From assembly GCF_900113415.1 (NCBI RefSeq), contig NZ_FOPH01000001.1:124001-188000 (forward strand): 64,000 nt of DNA. The letters run 5' to 3'. Source of the DNA: Oribacterium sp. WCC10 (GTDB lineage Bacteria > Bacillota > Clostridia > Lachnospirales > Lachnospiraceae). A program made the position numbers and the translations under genes. The stretch's first letter is position 1. Each line of letters starts with the position of its first letter. Under the pieces are notes generated by a model. The model was not told the DNA's origin, ran no database searches, and saw only the letters and a program-made list of their open reading frames with translations. Positions 8,557 through 17,754 of the stretch are shown here, one piece after another.

Positions 8557-10794
8557 ATGGCAGAACAGATTTTAACAACCGAATATTCGGAGGAGATGCA
8601 GAAAAGTTATCTGGATTATTCCATGAGCGTTATCACCTCGAGAGCTGTACCGGATATTCGAGACGGACTTAAACCGGTACAGAGAAGAGTGCTTTTCGAC
8701 ATGGATCAGCTTCATGCTAACCATGATCATCCAACATATAAGTCAGCCCGTATCGTCGGTGATACCATGGGTAAGTATCATCCACACGGAGATGCTTCAA
8801 TCTATGATACATTGGTTGTCATGGCACAGGATTTTAAGCGCATGCAGCCTGTCATCCACGGACAGGGTAACTTTGGATCTATTGAGGGTGATTCTGCAGC
8901 GGCACCGCGATACACAGAGGCGAAACTTGAGAAGTTTACCGATGACTGTATGCTGGCAGATCTTGATAAGTCGGTTGAGTTTCAGGCTAACTATGATGAG
9001 ACACTGACAGAGCCTGTAGTACTTCCTGCCAGAATCCCTTATTTCCTTTTAAATGGCTCTGAGGGTATTGCTGTAGGTATGACTACATCAACCCCAAGCC
9101 ACAATCTGGGAGAAATCATTGATCTTATACTTGCTTATCTCAGAAACCCTGCCATGGGTACAGCTGAGATGATGGAGTATCTTAAGGGACCGGATTTTCC
9201 TACAGGTGGAATCATTGCCAATAAATCTGAACTGGTTGACATTTATCGTTCCGGAACAGGAAAGCTGAAGCTTCGCGGAAAGCTTGTGTTTGAGAAGAAA
9301 GAGGGAAGATCTGACAGGGATAAGCTGGTTGTGACAGAGATACCATACACCATGATAGGTCAGGGTATCATGAAGTTTATGCAGGATACTGCTCAGCTTG
9401 TTGAGAACAGAGTACTTCCTGAAATTACAGATATTTCCAATCAGTCAGACAAGAACGGTATACGTATCGTACTTGATCTTAAAAACGGATCGGACATCGA
9501 GAGAATAACAAACGTTCTTTATAAGAAAACCAAGCTCGAGGATACCTTCGGCGTAAATATGCTTGCCATCAATGAAGGACGTCCGGAAACCATGTCTCTT
9601 CGCGGTATTATCAAGGCGTATCTTAAGTTCCAGTACGAGATACTCGGAAAGAAGTACAAGAACCTGCTTGATGCCGAGATAGACAAGAAGGAGATTCAGG
9701 ATGGTCTCATTAAGGCGGTTGATCTTATTGACGCCATCATCGCACTTCTTAGAAACTGTAAGTCTCAGGCTGATGCTAAAAAAGCTCTTATGAGCGGAGA
9801 CATCACAGGCATTAAGTTCCGTGACAGGGACAAGGAATTTGAGGAGACCATAAAGGAGTTTACATTTACAGAACGTCAGGCTCAGGCAATACTTGACATG
9901 AAACTCAGTAAGCTCATTGGTCTTGAACTTATTGAATTGAAGAAACGCCATGCAGAGACTCTTAAGAAGATAAAGGAGTACAGAGGCATCCTTGGAAGCC
10001 GTGACCGCATGAACGAGGTTATTTCGGAAGATCTTATGTTCATTAAGTCTCAGTATGCAAAGCCAAGAAGAACGCTCATTGAGGATGGTAAGGAAGCTGT
10101 ATTCAACGATAAGGAAGTTCAGGAGATAGATGGATACTATATTCAGGACAAGTTCGGATACTGCAAGATGATTGATGAGGCTACTTATCAGCGTAATCAG
10201 GAGGCTCTTGAGTCTGACAGCCGTTTTGTCTTTAAGTGTAAGACCACAGACCGTGTACTTATCTTTACGGACAAGGGCAATATGCACCAGATAAAGTGTC
10301 AGGATGTGCCTCTCGGAAAGTTTAAGGATAAAGGTGTTCCTATCGACAATATCAGCAAGTACAATGCCAATGACGAAGAGATCGTTTATGTTAATGTTAA
10401 ATCGGCACTAAACGGCAGGACGCTTGTGTTTGCCACAAAGGATGCCATGGTGAAACTGGTTGAAGCAAGTGAGTTTGAAACTGCAAACAAGCTGGTTGCG
10501 GCAACAAAACTGAATGACGGCGATAAGGTTGTAAGTATTCAGGAGATGGGCTATGAGACGGATATCGTTTTCAGAACCAGAGACGGATATTTCCTCAGAT
10601 GTTCACTCAGCGATGTGCCGTTACAGAAGAAGAACAGTAAGGGTGTCGTTGCCATTAAGCTTGGAAAGGGAGACGAGCTTACAGATGTTTATCTCATGGG
10701 CGTTGATCCTGTAGATATAAAGGTGAGCGGAAAGATGCTTTCGCTCAACAGGTTGAAGCTTGCGAACCGCGCAGGAAAAGGCACAAAACACTGA
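8557..10794 (+). CDS. parC: Type IIA DNA topoisomerase subunit A (ParC/GyrA family)
   Basis: DNA cleavage and rejoining subunit paired with the preceding ATPase subunit. The 745-residue length suits ParC better than GyrA (usually 800 or more). The catalytic tyrosine is Tyr119 in APRYTEAKL. The quinolone-resistance region reads HPHGDASIYD, putting alanine (Ala80) where E. coli GyrA has Ser83 and keeping Asp84 for Asp87. The C-terminal pinwheel domain has KGVPIDN and SKGVVAIKL but no GyrA box (QRRGGKG), the motif needed to wrap DNA for negative supercoiling, so decatenation or relaxation is the more likely job. Calling it topoisomerase IV is therefore inference from sequence features. Confidence 0.85.
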   Translation: MAEQILTTEYSEEMQKSYLDYSMSVITSRAVPDIRDGLKPVQRRVLFDMDQLHANHDHPTYKSARIVGDTMGKYHPHGDASIYDTLVVMAQDFKRMQPVIHGQGNFGSIEGDSAAAPRYTEAKLEKFTDDCMLADLDKSVEFQANYDETLTEPVVLPARIPYFLLNGSEGIAVGMTTSTPSHNLGEIIDLILAYLRNPAMGTAEMMEYLKGPDFPTGGIIANKSELVDIYRSGTGKLKLRGKLVFEKKEGRSDRDKLVVTEIPYTMIGQGIMKFMQDTAQLVENRVLPEITDISNQSDKNGIRIVLDLKNGSDIERITNVLYKKTKLEDTFGVNMLAINEGRPETMSLRGIIKAYLKFQYEILGKKYKNLLDAEIDKKEIQDGLIKAVDLIDAIIALLRNCKSQADAKKALMSGDITGIKFRDRDKEFEETIKEFTFTERQAQAILDMKLSKLIGLELIELKKRHAETLKKIKEYRGILGSRDRMNEVISEDLMFIKSQYAKPRRTLIEDGKEAVFNDKEVQEIDGYYIQDKFGYCKMIDEATYQRNQEALESDSRFVFKCKTTDRVLIFTDKGNMHQIKCQDVPLGKFKDKGVPIDNISKYNANDEEIVYVNVKSALNGRTLVFATKDAMVKLVEASEFETANKLVAATKLNDGDKVVSIQEMGYETDIVFRTRDGYFLRCSLSDVPLQKKNSKGVVAIKLGKGDELTDVYLMGVDPVDIKVSGKMLSLNRLKLANRAGKGTKH

Positions 10795-11206
10795 TATTAG
10801 TGTGATGATGTGAGTTCAACAGCTCAGCCGGTGTTAAAGTCTTGGTAAGAGCCGGTGGATATCTGTTAAAAACGTCGAGTTTAGGCTTTTTTCAGCCGCA
10901 AATGATTCGTTTTTGAATGGATGTCCATCGGTTTTTTGCTATTAGTCCGGTTAGAACAGATATAATTAAAAGTTTATTGCTTTAAAGTGGGATTGGATAT
11001 ATGATTTGATTATTAGGATGCGGGATGTTGCACATTAATGTGTGCGAGCTTCGCATCATCAGTGGGTGTCAGATCCTATTGACGCCCATGACATTATTAT
11101 GAGATTTTAGGGACATGTCGATATTGAAGGAATACGATGTGCAGCTTCGGATTTTCGCGATGCGAATGAAGATGGGCTGATGATCCCGGGTAAGGAGAAA
11201 GCAATT
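10795..11206 (+). other. Non-coding gap upstream of asd, with one hairpin repeat
   Basis: The 412-base gap has a TATAAT at 10961-10966 with only a weak TTGCTA 19 bp upstream, and a divergent member of the hairpin family at 11030-11097 (GCACATTAATGTGTGC, then GGGTGTC...GACGCCC, then CATTAT). I looked for a lysine riboswitch, common before asd, and found no match. No clear terminator for the topoisomerase pair is visible. Confidence 0.5.
11030..11097 (+). repeat. Double-hairpin repeat, divergent copy (copy 4)
   Basis: First hairpin GCACA-TTAATG-TGTGC, then CATCATCAG, then GGGTGTC-AGATCCTATT-GACGCCC. The two arms of the second stem have changed together relative to GTGAGTG/CACTCAC of the other copies, which suggests the hairpin rather than the exact sequence is conserved. 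Confidence 0.6.
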
Positions 11207-12289
11207 ATGGAAAAGTTAAAGGTTGGCGTTCTCGGCGCAACAGGTATGGTTGGTCAGAGATTCATCACACTTCTTGAGAATCACCCATGGTTTGAACTTA
11301 CAACACTTGCTGCTTCACCAAGATCTGCAGGACAGACTTATGAAGAGGCAGTTGAAGGCAGATGGAAGCTTGATATTCCTATGCCGGAATCAGTTAAGAA
11401 GATGATCGTCAAGGATGTATCCAGGATTGACGAAGTTGTTAAAGATGTAGACTTCGTATTCTCCGCAGTAGATATGAAGAAGGATGAGATACGCGCTTTT
11501 GAGGAGGCCTACGCAAAGACAGAGACTCCTGTTGTTTCCAACAACTCGGCGCACAGATGGACACCGGATGTTCCTATGGTTGTTCCTGAGATCAATCCTG
11601 ATCACTATAAGCTTATCGAAGCTCAGAAGAAGAGACTCGGAACAACAAGGGGATTTATCGCAGTTAAGCCAAACTGTTCAATTCAATCATATACACCGGC
11701 TCTTGCAGCATGGCGTAAGTTTGAGCCTTATGAGGTTATCGTATCAACATATCAGGCTATTTCCGGTGCCGGAAAGAACTTTGAGTCATGGCCTGAGATG
11801 GAACACAATATCATTCCTTACATCGGTGGTGAGGAAGAGAAGTCGGAGAAGGAGCCTTTGAGAGTACTTGGTTCTCTTGAAGGAGATCACATCGAACTTG
11901 CTGATGATATCAAGATTTCTGCACAGTGCATTCGCGTACCTATCCTTAACGGCCATACAGCAACTGTATTTGTTAAGTTCCATAAGCAGCCAACAAAGGA
12001 AGAGCTTATTCAGGCACTTAGAGATTATGAAGGCGAACCTCAGACACTTAAGCTTCCATCAGCTCCTGAGCATTTCATCCAGTATCTTGAGGATGACAAC
12101 CGCCCTCAGGTAACACTTGATGTTGATTATGAGAGAGGTATGGGTATCTCCATCGGACGTCTTCGCGAGGATTCAATCTATGACTGGAAGTTTGTTGGTC
12201 TCAGCCATAACACACTTCGCGGTGCGGCAGGCGGCGGAGTAGAGGCCGCAGAGTATCTTGCAGCCAAGGGATATATCACAAAGAAGTGA
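11207..12289 (+). CDS. asd: Aspartate-semialdehyde dehydrogenase
   Basis: Asd reduces aspartyl phosphate to aspartate semialdehyde with NADPH, the branch-point step to lysine/diaminopimelate, threonine and methionine. The ATG at 11207 is chosen over an in-frame ATG at 11180 because TAAGGAG lies 9 bp upstream and the protein then begins MEKLKVGVLGATG. The 360-residue form with GATGMVG (residues 11-17) and catalytic Cys157 in KPNCSIQS belongs to the archaeal/fungal-like subclass. Asparagine beside the cysteine is normal. It stands alone, with no dapA or lysine genes adjacent, and its codon choice looks like that of a highly expressed gene. Confidence 0.95.
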   Translation: MEKLKVGVLGATGMVGQRFITLLENHPWFELTTLAASPRSAGQTYEEAVEGRWKLDIPMPESVKKMIVKDVSRIDEVVKDVDFVFSAVDMKKDEIRAFEEAYAKTETPVVSNNSAHRWTPDVPMVVPEINPDHYKLIEAQKKRLGTTRGFIAVKPNCSIQSYTPALAAWRKFEPYEVIVSTYQAISGAGKNFESWPEMEHNIIPYIGGEEEKSEKEPLRVLGSLEGDHIELADDIKISAQCIRVPILNGHTATVFVKFHKQPTKEELIQALRDYEGEPQTLKLPSAPEHFIQYLEDDNRPQVTLDVDYERGMGISIGRLREDSIYDWKFVGLSHNTLRGAAGGGVEAAEYLAAKGYITKK

Positions 12290-12358
12290 CTGTGATATCC
12301 GAAGCATTCTTTGCATTAGTGTGAACGGGTGCTGAGCGGTCGGCGCCATACGCCGGAA

Positions 12359-12422
12359 CGCACATAAATGTGTGCGTTGGTGCTGATCAGTGAGTGACAA
12401 TGCTTTTGACACTCACGTCATA
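12359..12422 (+). repeat. Double-hairpin repeat (copy 5)
   Basis: CGCACA-TAAATG-TGTGCG forms the first hairpin, TTGGTGCTGATCA joins it to the second, GTGAGTG (12390-12396) with CACTCAC (12410-12416), ending CGTCATATA. It lies about 70 bp after asd. This is the clearest full copy, together with 56871-56933. Confidence 0.75.
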
Positions 12423-12438
12423 TATATAATGGTATATG

Positions 12439-12474
12439 AAGGTTTCGTTGGTATATACCGACGAAACCTTTTTT
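12439..12474 (+). terminator. Intrinsic terminator after asd
   Basis: AAGGTTTCGT and ACGAAACCTT flank a TGGTATATACCG loop that itself can pair; six T follow. The remaining bases to the HD-GYP gene hold only its promoter. Confidence 0.85.
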
Positions 12475-12718
12475 AGTTAAACCTTTGTGCAAGCACTCAT
12501 GATCCGTAGGAAATCCATTTTTATACGGGTCGTCCTTGCTGTAAAAATCTGAAATCAACCTCCTGAGCCGTCTTATTTCGATTCATTTCTTACTCGGTTT
12601 AAAGTACAAAAAAGGATGCCCTTAGGCTTAAACCTGCATAGCCTCCGGTTGAACGGTTGCAATCTTTTTTGCTTTGCGGAAGTGTATTAACGGAAGTGTG
12701 TAATGTTAAATCATGGTA

Positions 12719-12727
12719 TGATATAAT
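12719..12727 (+). promoter_or_regulatory. Extended -10 promoter of the HD-GYP gene
   Basis: TGATATAAT is a perfect extended -10 element 33 bp before the chosen start codon; the -35 region is poor (TGTAAT at 12699). Confidence 0.5.
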
Positions 12728-12760
12728 AGAATTTAATAAAGTTCGGTGGAGGACGGTAGG

Positions 12761-14113
12761 ATGACTATGGCAGTCAAAGATTTTCTTATACAGCATCAGT
12801 TAGACCTCATACTGTTTATGAATGGGGTATGTGGTGCGCTTGTTGTTATGGTTCTCATCTCGAAGTCCATTCCTCGCAGACGCAGACATACGCTTTTGTT
12901 TCTTGAAAGCGGTTCCTTTTTCCTATTGCTTTTTGACAGACTGGCATATATTTACAGAGGCGATACTTCGAGACTTGGATATATAATGGTGAGACTCAGC
13001 AATTTTTTTGTTTTCATGTTAAGCCTCGCTATAATTCATGGGTTCAATCATTTTTTGAAGATTACCATATCAAATGAGAACGAGGATAATCGCAAAGTAG
13101 ATACTCAAAATATCGAGAGACTGCTTAATATAAATGAGCTTGTATTGATGTTTGGAGATATTCTGCTGGTCATTTCACAGTTTACGGGATTTTACTATAC
13201 TATTGACGAACATAACATCTATCATCGCAATATAGGTATGATAGTGTGTTATATTGTGCCGCTTGTGGTTCTGATCGTTCAGCTGGTGGTTGTTACGAGA
13301 ATAAGGCATATTATAAGCAGGAGAATGTATATTGCATTGTTTCTTTTCGCCAGTGTTCCCGTTATAGCTACGGTTATTCAGGCCTTTTCCTATGGACTTT
13401 CTTTGACAAATCTGTCAACAGTCGGTATCTGTATGCTGCTCTATGTTTTTTCGTTGATAGATATGAATGAAAAAGCTGAGGGAGCAAAAGAACTTGAAAT
13501 CAAAATGCTTCGTGATGAGCAGAGACATTTGCAGAGTATGTTTGAACAGACGGCATCTGCACTTGTAAGTGCTATCGATGCAAAGGACAGATATACCCAC
13601 GGACATTCAAAACGTGTGGCGGATTATGCGGTTGCCATAGCACAGAAAGCAGGTAAATCCGATGGAGACTGCAAGAAGATATATTATGCCGCACTTTTGC
13701 ATGATGTCGGAAAAATAGGCATTTCTGATTCCATTCTTACCAAAGGAGACAGTCTCACGGCTGAGGAACGTAGAGTGATAATGACTCATCCGACTATCGG
13801 AGCCCAGATACTTTCAACTATCAGTACATCGCCATACTTATGTGTAGGCGCACATTTTCATCATGAAAGATATGACGGAAAAGGGTATCCGAACAAAATC
13901 TGTGGCGAAGATATCCCTGAAATGGCAAGAATTATTGCGGTGGCGGATTCCTATGATGCCATGACGTCGAAGAGAAGTTACAGAGACCCTTTGCCTCAGA
14001 AGACAGTGAGAGATATCATCGAAAAGGGTGCCGGAACGCAGTTCGATCCGGTCTTTGCTGAAATCATGCTTCATATGATAGATGAGGATAAAGACTATAA
14101 AATGAAAGAGTGA
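12761..14113 (+). CDS. Membrane protein with HD-GYP phosphohydrolase domain
   Basis: A likely c-di-GMP phosphodiesterase. The ATG at 12761 has GGAGG 8 bp upstream; a GTG at 12746 would put the ribosome site inside the gene. About seven hydrophobic segments fill residues 12-235, like a 7TM sensor module, followed by a short helical linker and the HD-GYP domain. The HD pair is in LLHDVGKIGI (residues about 312-321) and the GYP signature is HHERYDGKGYP (about 367-377), both intact, so catalytic activity is plausible. The signal sensed by the membrane part is unknown. It appears monocistronic, with its own extended -10 promoter and a strong terminator behind it. Confidence 0.88.
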   Translation: MTMAVKDFLIQHQLDLILFMNGVCGALVVMVLISKSIPRRRRHTLLFLESGSFFLLLFDRLAYIYRGDTSRLGYIMVRLSNFFVFMLSLAIIHGFNHFLKITISNENEDNRKVDTQNIERLLNINELVLMFGDILLVISQFTGFYYTIDEHNIYHRNIGMIVCYIVPLVVLIVQLVVVTRIRHIISRRMYIALFLFASVPVIATVIQAFSYGLSLTNLSTVGICMLLYVFSLIDMNEKAEGAKELEIKMLRDEQRHLQSMFEQTASALVSAIDAKDRYTHGHSKRVADYAVAIAQKAGKSDGDCKKIYYAALLHDVGKIGISDSILTKGDSLTAEERRVIMTHPTIGAQILSTISTSPYLCVGAHFHHERYDGKGYPNKICGEDIPEMARIIAVADSYDAMTSKRSYRDPLPQKTVRDIIEKGAGTQFDPVFAEIMLHMIDEDKDYKMKE

Positions 14114-14206
14114 TTTTGATTGTGATCAATTCTGCCGCATTATTGATGATTGAATCTGATGAAAAATGCGGAACGAGGCAAGTGAGACGGATAAGTATGA
14201 TGTGAT

Positions 14207-14235
14207 AAATCCCCCTACTCTGAGGGGGGATTTTG
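14207..14235 (+). terminator. Intrinsic terminator after the HD-GYP gene
   Basis: AAATCCCCC-TACTCTGA-GGGGGGATTTT, with the 3' T run merging into a TTGTTGTATAAT (TATAAT at 14239-14244) that may start the galM transcript. Confidence 0.85.
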
Positions 14236-14354
14236 TTGTATAATGATCGGAGCAAATTGTGGGATACACAGGCTTTTTTAGAAGCCTGATGTGATACGTT
14301 AACCTTGGGGGTTAAGACAGGCTGACGTTCCCTGAATGATTGGAGGGTGTTGAA

Positions 14355-15416
14355 ATGGCAGTAAAGGAATCAGTTCTTGGAAAGCTTCAGGACGGAACAG
14401 AAGTAAAGAGATATACATTGATCAATGGCAACGGAACGGAGGCGAGCTTTACCGATCTTGGCGGAATCTGGCTTACCATGGTTGTAAAGGATAAAGAAGG
14501 AAACAAGAGAGATGTGGTTCTCGGCGTTGATGATGTTGATATGCTTCTCAGGAATCCGGGACACATGGGAGAACCTGTAGGAAGAAACGCGAATCGTATA
14601 GGCGGCGCTTCTTTTGAGATAAACGGTAAGACTTATGAACTTCAGAAGAATGATAAAGGTGTCAACAGCCTTCATTCAGGTCTTGATTACTGGAGAACCA
14701 GAATCTGGAAAGCAGAGTATGATAATGCAGGCCTTGGCAGCTATGTGATGTTCTCGCTTACATCACCTGACGGTGATCAGGGATTCCCTGGAACTGCTGA
14801 AGTGTCAGTGACATATACATTGTCAGAGGACGACAGTCTCAGCATTCATTATACCGGTGTTGCTGATCAGGACACTGTTTTCAATATGACAAATCATGCA
14901 TATTTCAATCTTGACGGATATGATGGAGGAGATGCAACCGATCAGATCGTGTGGATCAATGCAGACCGTTTTACTCCGGCCAATGAGCAGTCCATACCTT
15001 ATGGTGATATAGCTTCAGTTCAGGGAACACCTATGGACTTCACAACACCTAAGCCTATCAGAAGAGATATCGGAACAGACTTCGACCAGCTTAAGTTTGC
15101 CGGCGGTTTCGACCATAACTGGGTTCTTAATGACTTTGACGGCAGCGTAAGACTTGTTGCCACAGCTTTTTCCGCAAAGTCGGGTATAAAGATGTCAGTC
15201 TACACTGATCTTGAGGGAATGCAGTTCTATACAGGAAACTATATGGCATCTGACTTTGCCGGAAAGGGCGGAGTTCATTTCGGACCTCGCCACGGATACT
15301 GCTTTGAGACTCAGCATTATCCCGACTGCATACATAAGGCAGACTGGCCGACATCTGTAGTCAAAGTTGGTGAGGAATATGACACCACCACGATATACAA
15401 GTGGGAAGCAAAGTAA
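14355..15416 (+). CDS. galM: Aldose 1-epimerase (galactose mutarotase)
   Basis: GalM interconverts the alpha and beta anomers of galactose and glucose, feeding the alpha anomer to galactokinase. The ATG at 14355 follows GGAGGG by 7 bp; an in-frame TTG at 14340 would place that site inside the gene. In 353 residues the family marks are present: GRNANRIGGA near residue 80, NMTNHAYFNLDG with the catalytic histidine near 178, FDHNWVL, and the catalytic glutamate in YCFETQHYPD near 320. It lies 10 kb from galKET and has its own promoter, so it is functionally but not transcriptionally linked to them. Confidence 0.95.
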   Translation: MAVKESVLGKLQDGTEVKRYTLINGNGTEASFTDLGGIWLTMVVKDKEGNKRDVVLGVDDVDMLLRNPGHMGEPVGRNANRIGGASFEINGKTYELQKNDKGVNSLHSGLDYWRTRIWKAEYDNAGLGSYVMFSLTSPDGDQGFPGTAEVSVTYTLSEDDSLSIHYTGVADQDTVFNMTNHAYFNLDGYDGGDATDQIVWINADRFTPANEQSIPYGDIASVQGTPMDFTTPKPIRRDIGTDFDQLKFAGGFDHNWVLNDFDGSVRLVATAFSAKSGIKMSVYTDLEGMQFYTGNYMASDFAGKGGVHFGPRHGYCFETQHYPDCIHKADWPTSVVKVGEEYDTTTIYKWEAK

Positions 15417-15470
15417 TTGAAGTTACAGTTCGGTGAGGTGGATATAGCCGGATAGAAACAGGAGATTGAG

Positions 15471-15523
15471 GGGATGTGTGCCGGGGGATGTGAACATTAT
15501 GGCAGGTGCACATCCTGATTTTT
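15471..15523 (+). terminator. Probable terminator after galM
   Basis: GGGATGTGTGCC pairs imperfectly with GGCAGGTGCACATCCT, followed by GATTTTTCC. The loop is long, so this is less certain than the other terminators here. Confidence 0.5.
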
Positions 15524-15567
15524 CCTGATCAAACACTGAATAGTAACCGGGTTTTAGAGAGGTTTTA

Positions 15568-17571
15568 TTGAAGAAGTTATTTATTGCGGAGAAACCCTCC
15601 GTTGCGCAGCAGTTCTCCCAGGCGCTCGGCATGAAGAGCGTCAGAAGAGGCGACGGATTTCTGGAGGATGAGAATTATGTCATAACCTGGTGTGTGGGAC
15701 ATCTGGTACAGTTGTCCTACCCGGAGGCTTATGACGAGTCCTTGAAGAAGTGGAGTTTCGATACATTACCCTTTATTCCGGCAGATTCCGAGTGGAGATA
15801 CGAAGTCGGAAAGAGTACGAAAAAGCAGTTTGAGGTTGTGTCAAAGCAGCTTAATCGAGAAGATGTCGACACCATATATGTCTGCACCGATAGTGCCCGC
15901 GAGGGAGAATATATCTATAGACTTGTGGAGATGATGGCAAAGGTGCCGGAATCAAAGGAGAAAAAGAGAGTCTGGATAGATTCCCAGACCAACGAGGAGA
16001 TACTCAGAGGTATCAGAGAGGCAAAACCGGACAGTGCCTATGACAATCTTTCGGCCGCGGCATTTTCCCGTGCCAAAGAGGATTATCTCATGGGCATAAA
16101 TTTCAGCCGTGCATTATCACTTAAGTACAGTAACCGTATCAGGCGTGAGCTCAATATGGATCGAAAGGACAAGATGGTAGTGGCGGTGGGCCGTGTCATG
16201 ACCTGTGTCCTTGGTATGATAGTCAAACGTGAACAGGAGATAAGGGCTTTTCAGAAGACAACCTTCTACAGGATATTGGGAGACTTTGATATCGGGGAAG
16301 GTGCAAGAGTAACTGCAGACTGGAAGGAAACAGAGGGCTCAAAGAAGTATGCGCCTACCGAGATCTATGACGGTAAAGGATTTCTCAAGCAGGGACGTGC
16401 AGTGGAGTTTATGAAGAGCTTCATGCCGTTTCCGAGGGAAGCAGTGGTTACCGGGATTGAAAAGAAGAAGGAAACCAAGAATCCGCCGCTTTTATATAAC
16501 CTCGCAGAGCTTCAGAACGACTGCTCAAAGATGTTCAAGATAAGTCCGGACGAAACATTGGCTATCGCTCAGGAACTGTATGAAAAGAAACTCACAACCT
16601 ATCCGAGAACTGATGCAAGAGTACTTTCTACGGCTGTATCAAAGGAGATAGGAAAGAATATAAAGGGGCTTTCCGACTATGAACCGGTTTCGGAATGTGC
16701 CCGGGAGATACTTGAGAGTGGCTCCTACAGGAACATTGGGAAAACCCGATATGTGGATGACAAGAAGATTGCGGATCACTATGCAATCATTCCTACCGGT
16801 CAGGGGCAAAGGGAGTATCAATCACTAAAGCCTCTTTCAAAAAAGGTATATGAGTTGATTTGCAGAAGATTTCTTGCTATCTTTTATCCGCCTGCCGTGT
16901 ACCAGAGGATTGCTCTGTCCATAAACTGCAATGACGAGAACTTCACAGCCGGAACCAGAGCTATGAAGGAAGAGGGCTACCTTAAGGTTGCCAATGTTAA
17001 AAAAGACACGGTAAAAGCGGCGGATGGCAATGCGGGTGGTGTTTCAGGTGACGGGCAGCCTGACGGTGAGGCGGATACGGAAGATGCAGGCGACAAGGAT
17101 GGCCGCCTGAGTGAAGCTCTTCTTAAACTTAAGAAGGGGCAGAAGATAAATCTACTGACACTTCAGGTAAAGGAGGGTGAGACCTCTCCGCCCAAGAGAT
17201 ATACTTCAGGCTCTATGATACTTGCCATGGAAAATGCAGGTAATCTCATAGAGGATGAGGATCTGCGCGCTCAGATAAAGGGAGCGGGAATAGGCACGAG
17301 TGCGACACGTGCAGGTATACTTACAAAGCTTGTGGATGACAAGTATGTGTCACTTCAGAAAAAGACTCAGGTTCTGACACCCACAGAGCTTGGAGAACAT
17401 ATAGCATATTATGTGAAAATCTCCATACCGCATCTGCTTAATCCGAAACTTACCGCATCCTGGGAGATGGGCTTGAGTTCCGTTGCAGAAGGCAAGATTT
17501 CCGAGAGGGAATATATGGATAAGCTTGAGCAGTTTGTCAGAGAGAAGACCGAAAAGATACGATCGATGTAA
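15568..17571 (+). CDS. topB: DNA topoisomerase III (type IA), TTG start
   Basis: Single-strand-passing topoisomerase that resolves recombination and replication intermediates. Translation starts at TTG 15568, since AGAGAGG sits just upstream and the protein then begins with the typical KKLFIAEKPSVA toprim strand. The toprim acid motif reads TDSAREGEYI, where most relatives have GREGE. The catalytic tyrosine is in TTYPRTDARVLS (about residue 350). A low-complexity acidic insert, Gly/Asp/Glu rich, spans about residues 480-520. The protein ends at 667 residues without C-terminal zinc ribbons. Conjugative elements also carry TopB, but no mobile-element genes surround it here. Confidence 0.93.
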   Translation: MKKLFIAEKPSVAQQFSQALGMKSVRRGDGFLEDENYVITWCVGHLVQLSYPEAYDESLKKWSFDTLPFIPADSEWRYEVGKSTKKQFEVVSKQLNREDVDTIYVCTDSAREGEYIYRLVEMMAKVPESKEKKRVWIDSQTNEEILRGIREAKPDSAYDNLSAAAFSRAKEDYLMGINFSRALSLKYSNRIRRELNMDRKDKMVVAVGRVMTCVLGMIVKREQEIRAFQKTTFYRILGDFDIGEGARVTADWKETEGSKKYAPTEIYDGKGFLKQGRAVEFMKSFMPFPREAVVTGIEKKKETKNPPLLYNLAELQNDCSKMFKISPDETLAIAQELYEKKLTTYPRTDARVLSTAVSKEIGKNIKGLSDYEPVSECAREILESGSYRNIGKTRYVDDKKIADHYAIIPTGQGQREYQSLKPLSKKVYELICRRFLAIFYPPAVYQRIALSINCNDENFTAGTRAMKEEGYLKVANVKKDTVKAADGNAGGVSGDGQPDGEADTEDAGDKDGRLSEALLKLKKGQKINLLTLQVKEGETSPPKRYTSGSMILAMENAGNLIEDEDLRAQIKGAGIGTSATRAGILTKLVDDKYVSLQKKTQVLTPTELGEHIAYYVKISIPHLLNPKLTASWEMGLSSVAEGKISEREYMDKLEQFVREKTEKIRSM

Positions 17572-17640
17572 AATGTTTTTTGCGGTTCATGTGAGCCCCC
17601 AAAGCTGCGTGATTCTTTTTGGGAAAAACCGGCCAGAGAA

Positions 17641-17660
17641 ATGCTTTAATCAGCGTTTCC
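17641..17660 (-). repeat. GGGAAACGCTGA repeat family, reverse copy
   Basis: The reverse complement reads GGAAACGCTGATTAAAGCAT, sharing GGAAACGCTGATTAAAGC with 50849-50867. Other copies are at 37112 and 54591. It lies between topB and the hexapeptide-repeat gene. Confidence 0.55.
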
Positions 17661-17754
17661 ATATAGAAAATACTGCTTATAAATACAACAAAGTATGTTG
17701 AAAAAATCAGCTTTTTATGTGATACTGTTGAGCTGACAGTGATAGGAGAATAAA

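Noticed and set aside
10795-11206. Lysine riboswitch before asd
   Set aside because: Considered because asd is often so regulated; none of the conserved core segments is present.
12475-12760. c-di-GMP riboswitch before the HD-GYP gene
   Set aside because: The sequence lacks the conserved GGACGCAAAGCC-type core of the class I aptamer; AGCCTCCGGTTGAACGG near 12641 is only a chance resemblance.
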